From contig NW_003107587.1 in NCBI RefSeq assembly GCF_000003605.2, forward strand, positions 384,939 through 448,938: DNA of 64,000 bases. Reading direction: 5' to 3'. A model generated the notes under the pieces. That model saw nothing but the letters and a program-made list of their open reading frames with translations, did not search any database and was not told the origin of the DNA. This stretch comes from Saccoglossus kowalevskii (lineage: Eukaryota; Hemichordata; Enteropneusta; Harrimaniidae). This document shows, one piece after another, positions 36,041-49,900 of the stretch (positions are counted from its first letter, which is position 1; every line of letters begins with the position of its first letter). The translations under genes were made by a program, and so were the position numbers.

Positions 36041-36565
36041 TTCCCGCACTCTTTGACAGCTTCCCTGAAACCTCCTAAGTTGTATTTGATATTAATACAC
36101 CGGATCTTAAACGACTGATTTAAGAAAAAGTTGTCTCACTTACGAACTGCTGGATATCACTAACATAATCCTAACAGAGCTCGATGTATGTGCAAACTCA
36201 TCATCATTTACTTTTAAGGTAAATATTACAATGGATAGTCTTATTTATTTGCTCCCATTGATACGGAAACTGATTTGACAAGCAATGTACGACATGTTAC
36301 ATTGTTACATGGACCTATCATCGCTACATTAATTGAGCTATATACTAAAAACTAGAATCGCCTTAGAAGACTTATGTCAAAAGAGATGTATACATGTCAA
36401 TTACTCAATTAAACCTACCATTTTGCAATGTAATGGTGAAATATATTCAATGTACATAATTCAACAACTGCATGGGGACATTTTCCGTCGATCGTTGGAT
36501 TGATGTATCCTTCCGACGTGGCCAATCTGTTTTGGATAAATATGCGGAAAACGGGAAACAAAACC
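36041..36565. repeat. ~560-bp tandem duplication, unit B
   Basis: Second unit of the duplication described for 35481-36040. The shared anchors keep their order and near-constant spacing, with small insertions and deletions. A minus-strand 61-codon frame at 36447-36632 has no counterpart in unit A, which argues against coding. Confidence 0.75.
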
Positions 36566-36830
36566 TACACAGTGTGTGTATTATAAAATGTGTAGTTATT
36601 CTGTATACTCTCACATTGGCGACAGTTTGCAACTAATAGGCCAGGCCGTGATTTACATTATTATCTGACAAGAATAATTTATATTCAGATTAGTTAACCG
36701 CATAGTTGCTTTCATAACCATGTAAGTATACCCAAATTTGTAATATGCATATTAAAAAACACAAGAACAGCAGTTTGAATATACTTATTAATAAAGCTTA
36801 TGTTTTCATTTACTAAACACTCTTTTATTT

Positions 36831-36831
36831 C

Positions 36832-36919
<88 letters not shown>

Positions 36920-36955
36920 TTGTATAATGTATATGTATATGTAAATGTATATGTA
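36831..36955. repeat. (TATATG)n microsatellite, about 20 units
   Basis: A near-perfect hexanucleotide array, interrupted only toward its right end. The Tyr-Met frames it creates on the plus strand and the Tyr-Ile frames on the minus strand are artefacts. Confidence 0.97.
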
Positions 36956-38265
36956 TGGTTTAGACGCACATTTGTTCTTTTAAAACCATAACTTGAATGA
37001 TGTAAGTTACTTGGTATAATCTATCTGTGAATTTGATCGACAAATCCTAACTCATGTTGACTACTAAAGACAGGGGCAGTAATAGTACATCGTAAAAGTA
37101 AGCAAAATTAACAATAAAATACACACATATTTGTATACATTTTTAAATATATTAGGAGTAGTTTGTATGAACGCAGCTCGTTTGATATTTGTGAATCTGT
37201 AAATCTAATTGGTCATTTGCGACGTGCCACTTAGTATTGACGCTGACGACTAACAAGCTGGTCACCTTGCTGTTACCTTGTGGAATTCCCAAAATCATTA
37301 ATATGTTTTATAAGCAGTTCGATCAAATTTTCAAGAAGTAATCTTGCAAATCAATCAGCTTTCGTCTCACGTACAGAGACTTGGAAGGGCTTCACGTCCA
37401 TTGCTATTTGCACCTAATTTGATACACATTCCTTACCGGTGGTTGCCTGTTTGAATATTGTTGTATCCTAGTTTTCTGTGCTGTGTATTATCATTTGAAT
37501 ATCGAAGCTTTTCATGGTTTTTAGTTCAGTCATTTCAGTACACAAAATACCCAACATTGTTTATTTTGAAACACACTTTTAATTAAGTTAATAAACATAT
37601 AAATATATTCATGAATGTTTCCTCGACAGACTTTAAAAGCTGACAATGTTTTTTCGAAGAAATGTTTTCAATATAAAAAATATATGTATTAGATGACGAA
37701 ATTAAAAAAGAAACGGACAAACCCAAATACGTGTGAAAACATAAAATTCGAACGAACGCACGTGACAATATGCGACTGACTATATCAATGCATATGATAA
37801 AATTAGTTGCTGGCGGTGTATTTAATTTTATTATTTTTACATTTTTGCTAATGCCGCGCGCATATGCGTCATTCTGAAATGTAAATTATAAATATGTAAA
37901 TTGTCCCATTTGTGTTATTGTTTGAAATACGTGTTCTGTATTGACGCAGTATACAACGAAAATCCATAATCCCATTTTGGGTTCAATACATATAACCCCA
38001 TTCCCAATTTACTACACCCACGGAAATGTTAGTGTCAATTGCTCATCTGACCACACACTAGTACTTAGACTAATTAACTTGGTATTATGTGTTATATATG
38101 CTGGTGTATGTTTTAAGTCTATGTTGTATGTTTGTATGCCGCGAAACGTTCTTGTAATATCCTTACATTTGTAATATATTCGTATAGTAACTAGCATTAT
38201 ACACTAATTGTATTGTTTAGTAACTGTATATTAGGTAATACGGCAAGTGGTACAACATTTCAACA
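36956..38265. other. intergenic
   Basis: AT-rich with no recognisable gene; open frames are short and low in coding-like composition. Confidence 0.6.
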
Positions 38266-38578
38266 TCAGTCTGCCTCATAGTGTATGGCCTGCTTATTGC
38301 TATTGAGAAGGGCACCCACAGAACTCACACTGGATAAGGGGGTTATTTCACTGCTAGAATGGGGTAGATAAGACAATAATACTGGAAATGAAATACACAT
38401 ACACCAAAATATCAAGTTAAAGCTTCTGGCTTTAATATCTCTCAAAATAATTACGAGAAATAAAGCACAGAAAAATGCAATGAATAAATACACTGCATTG
38501 GTGAGAATCACAGTTCCAGGATATGGAAATTGATGACAGTCAATGGCTTCTGCAACACAACGACAGAGAAATACATTC
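38266..38578 (-). CDS. candidate terminal exon of a membrane protein
   Basis: This sits in a block (38266-38760) visibly less AT-rich than its flanks. A minus-strand frame remains open from base 38595 to a TGA at 38266. It contains one hydrophobic stretch (ILTNAVYLFIAFFCALFLVI), a basic loop (RDIKAR) and a second hydrophobic stretch (NLIFWCMCISFPVLLSYL), then a Ser-rich tail. This reads as two membrane spans with a short loop. Two acceptors fit: GCAAACAG (exon from 38578) and the better CTGTCGTTGTGTTGCAG (exon from 38549). No start codon precedes the spans, so it would be a 3' exon. No poly(A) signal is evident nearby. Family not recognised. It could also be a decayed gene copy. Confidence 0.35.
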
Positions 38579-38775
38579 CTGTTTGCAGAGAAATGCTGCT
38601 ATTGTGGAGGGCACCGCTGAAAGCAGGAAATCGCAGAGCAGTTCATACAAGTCTCACTGAATGATGATTGAAGCCTGTATCACTTGCAGCAACACACAGA
38701 GTACTCAGTTTAAATGGTGGACCACAACAGTCCCCAGTCTAACCAATTTATAGGCGTAAATGTCCCAGAAAGACA

Positions 38776-39312
38776 TATTTGTTTAACATTTTGTGTCCAT
38801 GTCCGTATATCCACTTTAATACGAAGAAAGCGTGCGAAACAAGATGAACGTGAAAATAAATGTGCAATCTGAAATTAACAGAAGAGACATTTTTTTATAA
38901 TAATCAAGATATGAAATAACAATTAAATTGCCATTGTATGCACCTATATGAACATCGGGAATGAAGGAAATTGTCTGAGTACACTACAATACTTCATTAA
39001 CAAGGTGTATTTTTATGTGTCCACGTGGTTTGATAATCAGAATATATCATTATTTTCTATATTATTATTTGCTGCTTGTCAACATTTGGCAGATTTACGT
39101 CGACGTAAAATTGAATATCATATTGTGCAAGCGTTGATTGATCTATGGTTGAAGTCACGGCAACATTAATGCATAGTTGTCAATAGAACGAGGGTTTATT
39201 AAATTTTGTATAAATGAATTATCCAGTAAAATCTCAATGTAAGCATGATGTTTGCTGATTCTCAGTTTAACCAAGTACAATGTCGAGTATATTCGCAATG
39301 CAATGTGGGATA
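38776..39312. repeat. 812-bp-spaced duplication, unit 1
   Basis: Unit 1 matches 39587-40174 very closely, for example in the stretch starting ATGAACATCGGGAATGAAGG (38948 and 39761). It lacks about 42 bases present near the end of unit 2. By-eye identity is well above 90 percent over the central 250 bp, so the duplication is much younger than the one at 35.5 kb. Frames of 73 and 67 codons occur in the two units, but they diverge after a frame-changing difference, as expected for non-coding DNA. Confidence 0.92.
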
Positions 39313-39586
39313 CATGTCGTACATCGGAATATAACTAGACAACAAATCCCCGTATCTCGAATACGAACACGATTTGTATTAAAAGAAGAACAGCTCTTGT
39401 GGTATTATGGCCGAATAGTTTCCCTCCTGCATCTTCACAATATGTGTCGAACCTGGGCGTTTAGGGTTACTATGTAGCTAAACCAAAGTAATATACCGAT
39501 AAATAATGTCACATGTAGAATAAATGTAAGTCTATGTTGTATGTTAAATGTCAGAAAAATACGGTCTTATTAATAGAAAGACTGTA

Positions 39587-40174
39587 TTTATTTGTTTATA
39601 ATGTTGTGTCCATGTCCGTATGTCGACTTTAAGACGAAGACAGTGTGAGGAACAAGATGAACGTGAAAATGAATGTGCATTCTGAAATTAACAGAAGAGA
39701 CATTTTTTTATAATAATCAAGATATGAAATAACAATTAAATTGCCATTGTATGAACCTATATGAACATCGGGAATGAAGGAAATTGTCTGAGTACACTAC
39801 AATACTTCATTAACAAGGTGTATTTTTATTTGTCCACGTGGTTTGATAATCAGAATATATCATTATTTTCTACATTATTATTTGCTGCTAGTCAACATTT
39901 GGCAGATGTACGTCGACGTAAAATTCATATCATATTGTGCAATCGTTGGTTGATCTATGTTTGAAGTCACGGCAACATTTTCCATAGTTGTCAATAGAAC
40001 GAGGGTTTATTAAATTTTATATAAATGAATTATATAGTAAAAGTTCTTGTTGACTCCACGACGTCTTCAATTAACCAGCAACCCGAAAATCTCAATGTAA
40101 GCATGATGTTTGCTGATTCTCAGTTTAACCAAGCACAATGTCGAGTATATTCGCAATGCACTATGGGATACAGA
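39587..40174. repeat. 812-bp-spaced duplication, unit 2
   Basis: Second copy of the duplication. It includes the segment around GACTCCACGACGTCTTCAAT that unit 1 lacks. The 270-bp spacer between units (39313-39586) is not repeated after unit 2, so the original duplicated segment probably included the spacer. Confidence 0.92.
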
Positions 40175-42660
40175 ATCGACGTTGACATTTAGCTTAAGGT
40201 GTGTAGTTGAACTTTCCCAGCATCAGTTCTGCCTGCTCACAATCAAGCAATGGTGTTTTTGTTCGATAATACATTTATAGAGATCAATGAGTATCACTTT
40301 TTTCAAATCTAACCTAGCACACCAATGAAAGTGGAGATCTATATTTCATACGGCGTCATTGCTTCGCATTACAGATATTGTACTATACGCATTACATTCA
40401 TTTATTAAATAATTACACGGAATTTTGCATAATAATCATTTCGGAAAAATAATCAGCGTTCGTCAAAATACCATGACGTCAAGGGTGTTATTCAAAAGAA
40501 CAAATTGTAAATGCCCAAAAATGTTGCAACAAAGAAATTACTTTAGTTGGGTGTTGGTTGTTACTTATCGACAATCAACAGTATCGATTTACCGTTACAC
40601 TCACTGTCTTATGCATTTCATAACTGTAACTAACTATTCACTGGTACTTAAGTGTGTGCTCAAACATTCACATCATCCCGTTTCGCGTAGTTCCTGTTAG
40701 CAACAGTGGTATTACATACGTACGGAAGTTAGAAACTTTATTCAGAAGTAACATACGACAACTTTGCGGGAGATTGCCTAATCAATGGTTATTTTTGAAC
40801 CAATATTTGATTATGCTCCACCAAATTCTGTAGTATGCTCCATTCTACTGATATATCGTATTTAAGCCCGAAATGGCACAATGTTGCGTTGAATCTTCTG
40901 CCAGCGGCATACAGCAGAGATGTAGAAAATAAGCGAAAGAATGAAAATAATTTCTAGTCACATGACATCCGGAGTTGAAATAATTGCGTATAAAGAGATA
41001 TAGTATTCGACTTAAAATACAATAAAGTATAACCGTCGCACTGTGACGTCATATGTTTACATCTTTCACCAACCAGCATGCGAATGTCTGATATAACATA
41101 TCGCCCATTGACTAGCATTAGCTCCATCTGTTGGTAGATAACATTCGCTATCAGCTGTTTTATTAACAGAGACACTCCATGCTTATTTAATGATAACATC
41201 CTCGAACAACGCTTTGATTTTGCCAATATTCACACATTTTTACCTGATTTTATTCATAAATTATTACGCCCATAATACCGGTAATGAAATGTCCAGACAA
41301 GTAATTCATATTTTATGGCCAATGTTTTCAAATATATATCAAAATCGGGACTATACGATTTTATTGTTAGATCCACCGTGTCAGCGTTGCACACGGCAGC
41401 TCCACAGGTTAACCCGTAAATTCAATCATAAATTACAAGCTAGTTGTCTGTTATTGTTATTTGCATGTGTTTCTTGTCTTTCTTTTAAAAAACTATGTGG
41501 CTCTATACAATTGACTTATTGATTATTTTTGTCATTATTATTAAAATAATGTTTATTTTTGCGTACTGAAATAATCAAACCATCCACAGAAGGATTACAC
41601 CCGTCAAAACGGTTAAAGCTGCTCGCAACATTGGTCTTCGGTGATTACTGAAATTTGGTGAAAATTACACCGCATATCATATACCTGCATATCCGACGCA
41701 TAGGACTCATCCACTACCAACGTGTACCGAAGCACACATGTCTCAAACCTATTCACACAGTTATAAGCGCTATACTGGATTAATGACGTATATATGCATG
41801 TGTAATGGATAACAAACAAGACAACACCGAATTGGAATGCAGAGAAAATACACTTATACAGGGAAAAGAATCTTTTTGGTACAGAGGAATTAGACATCTT
41901 CCATCGTATTTTCGTGTTTACCATCTGTTGATTTGCATGAGACAGTTTGTTACGTATTATATATTTCATCAGAAGAAATATGAGTCACTACCCCGTGTTT
42001 CAAAGGACCTAATGGTAGACAGTTGGCAAAAAAGGTTATTAAATATAATATCAATAATTACAGTAAATTATGATTAATTATTAGATCCATCCATAACTGC
42101 ACTAGACGCAAATACTGTAGATGATGAGTTGGAATTTATTATAATAGTCTGTGATAATCAATAATGAATAAATGGATATTTTGTGCGAGATAACGTTAAT
42201 GAAGCATTAATAGCACTAATAATTTCTTATAGGTTTAGTAGTTATATGAATGTATTGTGATTTCAACAATACGTGTTTATCTGAACAGGCAAATGCGTCA
42301 TCTACTAGTACTTCACAAGATTAAATCTTGTTAAACAGTAAGTCGCTTTTGGAATACCTTGATATTAAAACCTAAGCATACAAGTGTGTGGTCACCTGAG
42401 ATGATTTAATTTTATGATAGCACGTTTTCTGAATATCTTTCATTTGTCTGGATCGACCATCAAATTAGGTAGAGTACTCACCAAATATTAGTTTATTGTT
42501 ACAACACGTGCCATGGTATAAGGTTAAATGAGTTGACTAATAACGGCGGTCGTGAATGCACATCATATGTCACCGCGTTCATCTCCAGTCATGTCATAAA
42601 TGGAAGAATGGTCCCTCAACGACCTGAGCTTTCCCCCGAATTAACCTAGCCGCTGACCCC
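40175..42660. other. intergenic
   Basis: No gene recognised. Open frames of 90-118 codons (41190-41522 plus, 41613-41969 minus, 41805-42077 plus) overlap one another on opposite strands. They show no domain and are within the range expected by chance in this much sequence. Confidence 0.55.
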
Positions 42661-42750
42661 TATTTAAGAACGCCGACTACAACAATGATGCCATCGTTAT
42701 GAACATGGACATGTTAATAGAAATCATCGTCAATATACTGCTGTATTTCC
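42661..42750 (+). promoter_or_regulatory. possible core promoter with short first exon
   Basis: A GC-richer lead-in is followed by TATTTAAG (42661-42668), then by ATG at 42699 and 42705. The frame starts MNMDMLIEIIVNILLYF and reaches a good donor (C/GTAAGG at 42751). The hydrophobic start resembles a signal anchor. The distance from TATA-like box to ATG would leave a leader of only about 10 nt, which weakens the model, and no downstream exon was identified. Confidence 0.18.
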
Positions 42751-43880
42751 GTAAGGACTCCAACCGCCGTGTATTTTTCCACTCTATGTAACTTGAGAAA
42801 ACACACACACACACAAAAACGCGAAATTGACATTTATTTTTTTAAATACAGATCTTTGTGAATTTGATAATTATTGTCCAAATAATTCTATTAATTTTGT
42901 CAATATATTTATATAACCCCAGTCTGAATGGGGTTTATTGAAATCAAGGGTTAAGGGAGTTCCATTTTGATAGAAATCGACGACAACTTAACACTTTTCG
43001 TTGCATCAACCAATTGACAGCATTGTGTCTCAACGCGCCACCTGTAACAAGGAATACGCAGTGACGACCTCGCCAATCATTTTTCCCAAGTGTATGTTAT
43101 ATGTTCTGTCAACGAAAAGAGGCCAGTTTGGAAATGTCAATTACCTTCCTATAGGTATGATTGATTTTATTGTGCGATATATGAAACGACATCACGCTGC
43201 CGGGGTAATCACTAAAACATTTTACTATCGTATTACTACTCGCCTATAAGATTGAAAAAAGTCGCATCCAATTACATTTAGTTTTTTTGTCACAAAAACC
43301 AACAATGCATTGCGTGTAGAACCACTGATGAACTGTTGCCCTAAAGAACAGTTAGCTATTCTACAACAAAAGATCACCAAATTATCAAATTTAACTTATT
43401 CATGGTGTGTCTGATGACACCAATAAGGTTTTGATAAGAGTCGGAATGAAATCACGCAGCTATGTTCTAGTCAATAATCCCCCTCTGCACGAATAATGCC
43501 GACCCTTAATGATAAATGGCTCAGGGTCAATAATCAAATAATGTATATGTACGGGGGTGTTGCTATGGTGATCAGTGTGGAAATGAAAAAGCTTATTTTC
43601 GCTGAAGAATGAACTTTATAATACGACTTTTCACTTGTTGATGCCTTCAGATTTTAAGACACATAAGACAAGTAGTGATCATTAACATCTAACGTCATTT
43701 GCGGTTTTTTTTATGCAGGTGATAATATGTCCGCTCACGCCAGCGTGTTGGAGGCTCGCTCATAGCTAGTTTACTATGTGCATTCAGTAGTTGGATAGAT
43801 ATATATTTGGGAAACGATTTCAGTGATCATTGCATAACTGACTACGAACGAGACAGTAGAATGGTATGACGTATGCGAAC
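42751..43880. other. intergenic
   Basis: A short (CA)8 lies at 42800-42815. No gene recognised; the 82-codon frame at 43001-43249 lacks any domain. Confidence 0.55.
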
Positions 43881-43995
43881 AATTATACCACGTGATATTG
43901 AAACTCGCATGTCGTCTATTTCAATAATAATTTGCTCTTAATTATACCACGTGATATTGAAACTAACAAGTCGTCTATTTTAATAATAATTACCT
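43881..43995. repeat. 59-bp direct duplication, each copy with a CACGTG E-box
   Basis: Two copies start at 43881 and 43940 with ATTATACCACGTGATATTGA, and share GTCGTCTATTT and AATAATAAT farther in. Only a handful of bases differ. Each copy has a palindromic CACGTG (43889-43894 and 43948-43953), the site for Myc/USF/CLOCK-type bHLH proteins. Similarity between copies extends past the E-box, so it is a true duplication. A regulatory role is inference. Confidence 0.8.
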
Positions 43996-46900
43996 CGAGG
44001 CATATTTATGTACGCTCGACAATAAGTTGCTCAGTTGTATCGCAAGCAACTTGTTGCATGTCGTGAAATTGCTACAGCTGCAGTTTGTCATCCAAATTGA
44101 CTGGACATTTAAAAAACAACTTCGTTCGTATTGGCAAGATTGCCGCGACGTGTATTGCTCACTCGCAATGATGTAAGAACGGAGCGTGGTCGTTTACGTA
44201 TTATACAATCAAGCGTGGAGGTAAAATCAAATGGCCACTGTAACAGCAAAATATGATTTCATGGCATTGACTCGATGACCTCGATCTAACATTATCGGTC
44301 ATGTAAGATTTCAATTTCGAGAACGGCACGCTTCTAAGCAATTTACAGCTTATAGTGATAGTAAGGATTTAGAGGTGAAAATAAAACATAATGCAAAGAT
44401 TGAGTGAAAATTACTTCCATAACCCCAACTGTTGATATGGGTTATAATGTGTTACATATGCTTAAAAACGGAGCGAAAGTCGTTACCGCGTCATCGTTCC
44501 TAGATTCTAAAATATGTTTGCGCACGTTAACATCGAATTAGCCGGATTTTACATAAACAGTATTTGAGTATCATTTCGCACAATAGACTCATTTCACCTG
44601 TATGGTGCATTATTTTTAAAGCATTATATTATTTTATTAAATTTAAACATCGTGATAAAGCGATACGAGGTGTGAATGTAACTTTAAATACACACAGGTC
44701 TGTATTCATCGAGAACATCCGGGTATTACAATAGCACGATAATACAAATACGTCATTGGCTTGGGTGTTCTTAGCAACGGCATAGAGTGGGATAATCATC
44801 ACATATCACCAACGCAGCTGCTCAAAAAGAAAAAAAAATGATAAGGAAAATGAATTTGTATTTAAATAATAGACCTGTAACCGGATTCGAATTCAGATTC
44901 AAGTTTAAAACCATTAATTTTGCGAACTCATTCCTGCCATGCACGCTAGGTATGTGACTCCTATATCCGGTTGGTTTGGAATTTTAATTACTGAATTGAG
45001 ATATTCAGTCTAATCAGGTATCGTCATCATCTAAACGCGTATAACTACAAACGAAAAAGACGAAATGGTTAGATTAGAATTCAATACCGATCGTTCACAT
45101 TAATATATGCTGCTGCCAATTCTGAATTGACTATAATCGACTTAAAAAGTGGGCTATTATGTTACAAACATAGTGTAGAACTCAGATATCGCGAGACAGA
45201 CTTCACGAACTCAGCCCAATTGATTTGACTTCATTGTATGTGTGTCTCGGATCGAATGTCAATAGGTCCCACGCGCTTACCGCTGATGTATATACAATGG
45301 ACTGACCAAGACGTGTGTAAGGATTACTCTCGCTATCCTGTAACCTTGAAAAAACAAGTACACTGTAGCTGGTACATTTCCATGACAGACCATTTCAACA
45401 CGTCTAATAACCACTTCCGTTAGCAATTCCACGTTGTAATAGGTATTGTCACTATACACACTCACGCTCGTTAAACGCTGTCATTTACGTCATTTAACAG
45501 TCACAGTGCGAGTGCCACGTGTCAGAGTAACGCTGACTCACAAGTTTCTAGTTTGATCCGTGACTCCTGTCGTAGATATGTGCGCTGATCTAAGTGTCTT
45601 TGGAACGTTCATGTTGATGATGAATATCTTTGTTCCAAATATTATCATCCTTCACAAAACAAACGCGCCTGGTTTTCCCCATATTTTGCAAAACTTCGTA
45701 CCATGACCTGTAGGCAATAACACAGTTATGTGGCGCTCAGTGGCTAGCCCCTATTACTGTGTGCTGCAACGTCTCGTTCGCATTAGTCGATCGGTATTGC
45801 GTTCTGTCGGATGCTTGAATCGAACAACACGAACAAGATAAGCAATGTATCCGAAGTTTGTCTGCATTTGTAAGAAACGTTTGAACAAACACACGATGAT
45901 TCAAGTTAAGAAGTCCTTTGAACGTGTTTTTTGCATGCATGTTTTGCTTGTGAGCATCATCGACTCCCAACGTCCGCTGCGCCCTCAATATCAGCGGCTC
46001 TCTGCATGTAAGATTGCTATGGGATTATCATCAAAGATGTAATACGAAATACAAGTAGTATTATGATTAACAAAATTGGTATTATTATTTGTATTGACTT
46101 TCAGGAATATGCAAATTATCTGTATTCTCATTACAACTACGTTGTAGATTTCAATAATACGACATGTGAAACTATATTATTGACCAACGATCAGGCAATG
46201 TGAAAACGCTGCAAATTTATCAGTTATACAAATTTGCCGAAAATGCATTTGTTTTCAAATACTGTTATTGTCTGACTTGAATTCTTTTTTCCCGGATATA
46301 TCAATTTGGCCAGGAATTTATAGAGATTACCCAAGGTTCGGACAACGGATGCTGATCCATTTTTATTATTTATAAAAGAAATCCTATGATTATTTTTTAG
46401 ACAGAATTGAATATTTTTCAATGAAAACATCCAATTAGTCGTGTGTGTGTTTCATGATGCCTCCCATTACAGATAATAATTCGATGCGTAACATTCGTAC
46501 ATGTCCAAACAATCGCGTGGTTAGTGTAACTACATGAAAATCGTTTAACAAACCAAATCGAATTACGTATATACGAATGAAAGTCAGACAACAATTATTG
46601 TTGGTTTTGTATGTTTCTAGTAATAAATTGTTTATTTACAAATCTCTGGTCCGTCTGTTAATGGATATTTTACCAGCGCAGTAATATTTATGTACATCAT
46701 ACTTTGCTTTCGGGAGCGTTTCGCCCAAACAAATTATATGCCTGAAACAGTCAATGCGCCACTATGTCTGATAGGACAAAGCGTACAACGAATTAAGAGA
46801 TCAGCGAAACCTTATTATTTAGGGCACATATCAAATAACATTGTAGGAATGATATTAAATTTTATATCAAAATGTCTAGACAATAATAGGCATCAAATTA

Positions 46901-49900
46901 CGTCATATATATGGGAAGCCATGCATATATTTTATATTGAGTTTGTTTTCGTGCTCGGCATATCGGGATGTATTAATAAATTGGTATTACGTGACAGATG
47001 TTGACCCATTTCTACACCGATATGTCAAAACGTATTTCAAAATGTATGTCGGAATGGATGAAATGCTTTTTATCAAACATGTGTTTCTAATATGAAAGTT
47101 GTTATAGAACGCTAAAAATCATTTGAAGAAATTAAAAAAAAAATATTGGGTCATCATACTCAGTTTGAAGAAATTATATTATACATTGGAGTGAATATTA
47201 GGACATTTTAACAATATTCTAATGCAGGATGTAGCTTCTTAAAAACATGGCACTTTTAAGTAGTAAGGGGGACGTTGTGCTGTTCACTAGATTGTTGTGA
47301 GAACAACCTAGTTCTGAAAAAAAAAAACAGTCTCCTTTTATGAAACGAGTATTTCGGGAACAAAGAAACTAATAAACGGGTACTGTTTGGAACAAAGAAG
47401 GAATACTTTTCAAATAAATGCACAATACCCTCCGCTATCGATGATTAGTGGACTGTTAGAATAATGGAGATGAGCCAAAATGTAGTATCACCGATAAACT
47501 GTGACACAGTGGCGGGATCTATATAACAAAACAACTGTAGATAAAGTTAACTCTTTGTTACAATAAACAATACTTTGTTTTCTCTGGGCATATTTAGAGT
47601 CAAATAGGAATATCAAGATTTTTTTTTAAATTGTGTAATTTAAAATTAAACCAACAATACTTTCAATTTACAGATCGGAATATTCGAGACGTAGTAAACA
47701 ACAGGTTGCCATACCAATTCCACAATTTTACCTTCAAACCCATTCCCATTCCTATCGCAAGAAGCATAGTTGTAGGAGTGACCTTATAATTCTAAAAAGT
47801 CAAAGATATGGTAGGATATAATTTACTATTAAGTATGCTGCAAAATGATAAAATAATACCCCACTAAATATTATAGAAATTCAACATGAATATCATTTTC
47901 AAAAATTTAAAAGAATATATTTGCACTTGTTAAGGAATCGGATTAGATTAGTTGGTTTGTATTTATTTTCCATTTTTTTTTCATATTCCCAAGAAAATAG
48001 TAATATCATCAATTATGTTTATATTTATTTTCACTCTTTTTTATTTTTGTTCTTTTTGTCAGTAGTTATATGAAATATACAAATAAATGTAAACGACTGA
48101 CAAGCTGACCTATATGATCAAAAAAGAGTACATATTGCAGTTAGTTGCCCCTTAGAATGAGTGAGTTATTTGGCTGGTTACGCGTTGCCTGGCGACGACA
48201 GTACACGATTCGTATCACGTGATGACACGTTTCTTTTAGCGATTCCAAATTTCCAATGTACGAACAATTGAAAACTACGTTCATTAATGGACTATATGAA
48301 ATACAATGCTTGGCTAACACTGAACGTTTTAGTACATCGCTGTATGGGTAGTATTAGTACAACGTGTAATACATGGTCGTTGTTTAGTTTACATGGAACT
48401 GATTACGTTTATATAGTGTTTTGTCATTGTAACCAGTTAACAGCTTTCAGTTTTAAATATGCCACGCCAAACATAGCATGGTATGTGAATACTATTCAAT
48501 CCAGAGGCGTATTGAAAATGTACGCCGGGAAACAATTATATGACCGTGATTTTAACAGTAGAGTCGAACATATACACAAGACAGAACTTGACAGGTCAAA
48601 AACAAAACAACTAAACTGTCAATAAACAAGTTGTTTTCTGATTGGCCTAATTGTTAGGTATTACGTTTGTCAGTGTCTTAATGGTCTTAGATAGCTTCCA
48701 ACGCTCTATTTTCCGCACTGAATAAAATTTAGAAATTTAAGGCTAATTTTTGTTTTGAAAAATTTGGGAAAGCCGCCAATGACAATCGCCGACCTCTATG
48801 TGTATATGGAGCGTACAATTACGTTATATTATATAACACTTCAATTTAAGAATTGGTCAAATCTAGCAAACGAATGATTTGAGAATGAGATTTGAAAATA
48901 AATTACAATTTGATTGATTTTATTAGAATATTGACATTAAACGCTACCAAAAACAGTTTGGAAATAGGTCATGCCATAGTTGCTGAAAATCATGTTGCAA
49001 AAAATAATATAAATCACTTAAACAATACCCCCGTTTTATACTAGTACCTTGATGATTCTCGTAAAGTTTTGAATTTTTTTTTATTTCTCCGATTCGTTGA
49101 TATGAAATATTGCCCCAGCATAACATTTGTATTCATTCGACGTCAATATTAAATAATATACGTCTCGCAGAAAGAAATTTATTAATAGTTTTATTTAATC
49201 ATTTTGTACCGCTAAATCTACTACGTTCAGATTATATGTACAAGTTTTCTATATCATAGCAAATTTTAATATTCCCCGTGTTTGCACCGTGGAATGAATT
49301 AAATAACGTTATTTAAAGATAATATGATCAAATACATATTATATTGGCGCAATCATTATTATATGACGCGTTTCTCCTTGGCAACGATTGCTCAATCAGA
49401 ATCTGCCTTACTATTCATGTAGAAAACGTTCCTTTGACGTACCGCGCCACCTTCGGAGTACGTGCTTGGATATTCGGGGTGTGAATACACGCCTTAGGTA
49501 CACCAGCGTATTATATATACGAATATGTGTCATTGTATAGTGCATGAGAATGTACTCGTTTTGGGGGAAATGTACTTTATTTTGTAGTACTAACATTAAA
49601 CATGTGACTCATAGCTATAGTGTCTGCGCAAAAGATGTGACGTAATTCAATCAATGTACTGTGAATGACCGTCTATGATACACGTATCTTTACATTGTAC
49701 TGAAAAATGAATTTTAAAGAGAATTTTTAAACATAATAAAATCTTTCAGAATTATAAGATAATCTTATTGGACGCTTTATATAGGCACAGCAAACCGTAG
49801 CACAATTCAACAATAAAATGATCGATCACGTCCGAAAAATCAAATATGTGAATTCGGTATTCAAAGTAATATAATTAAATGTGTACGTGCGTTAATCGGG

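Noticed and set aside
36712-36991. Tyr-Met and Tyr-Ile rich frames on both strands
   Set aside because: Produced by the (TATATG)n microsatellite.
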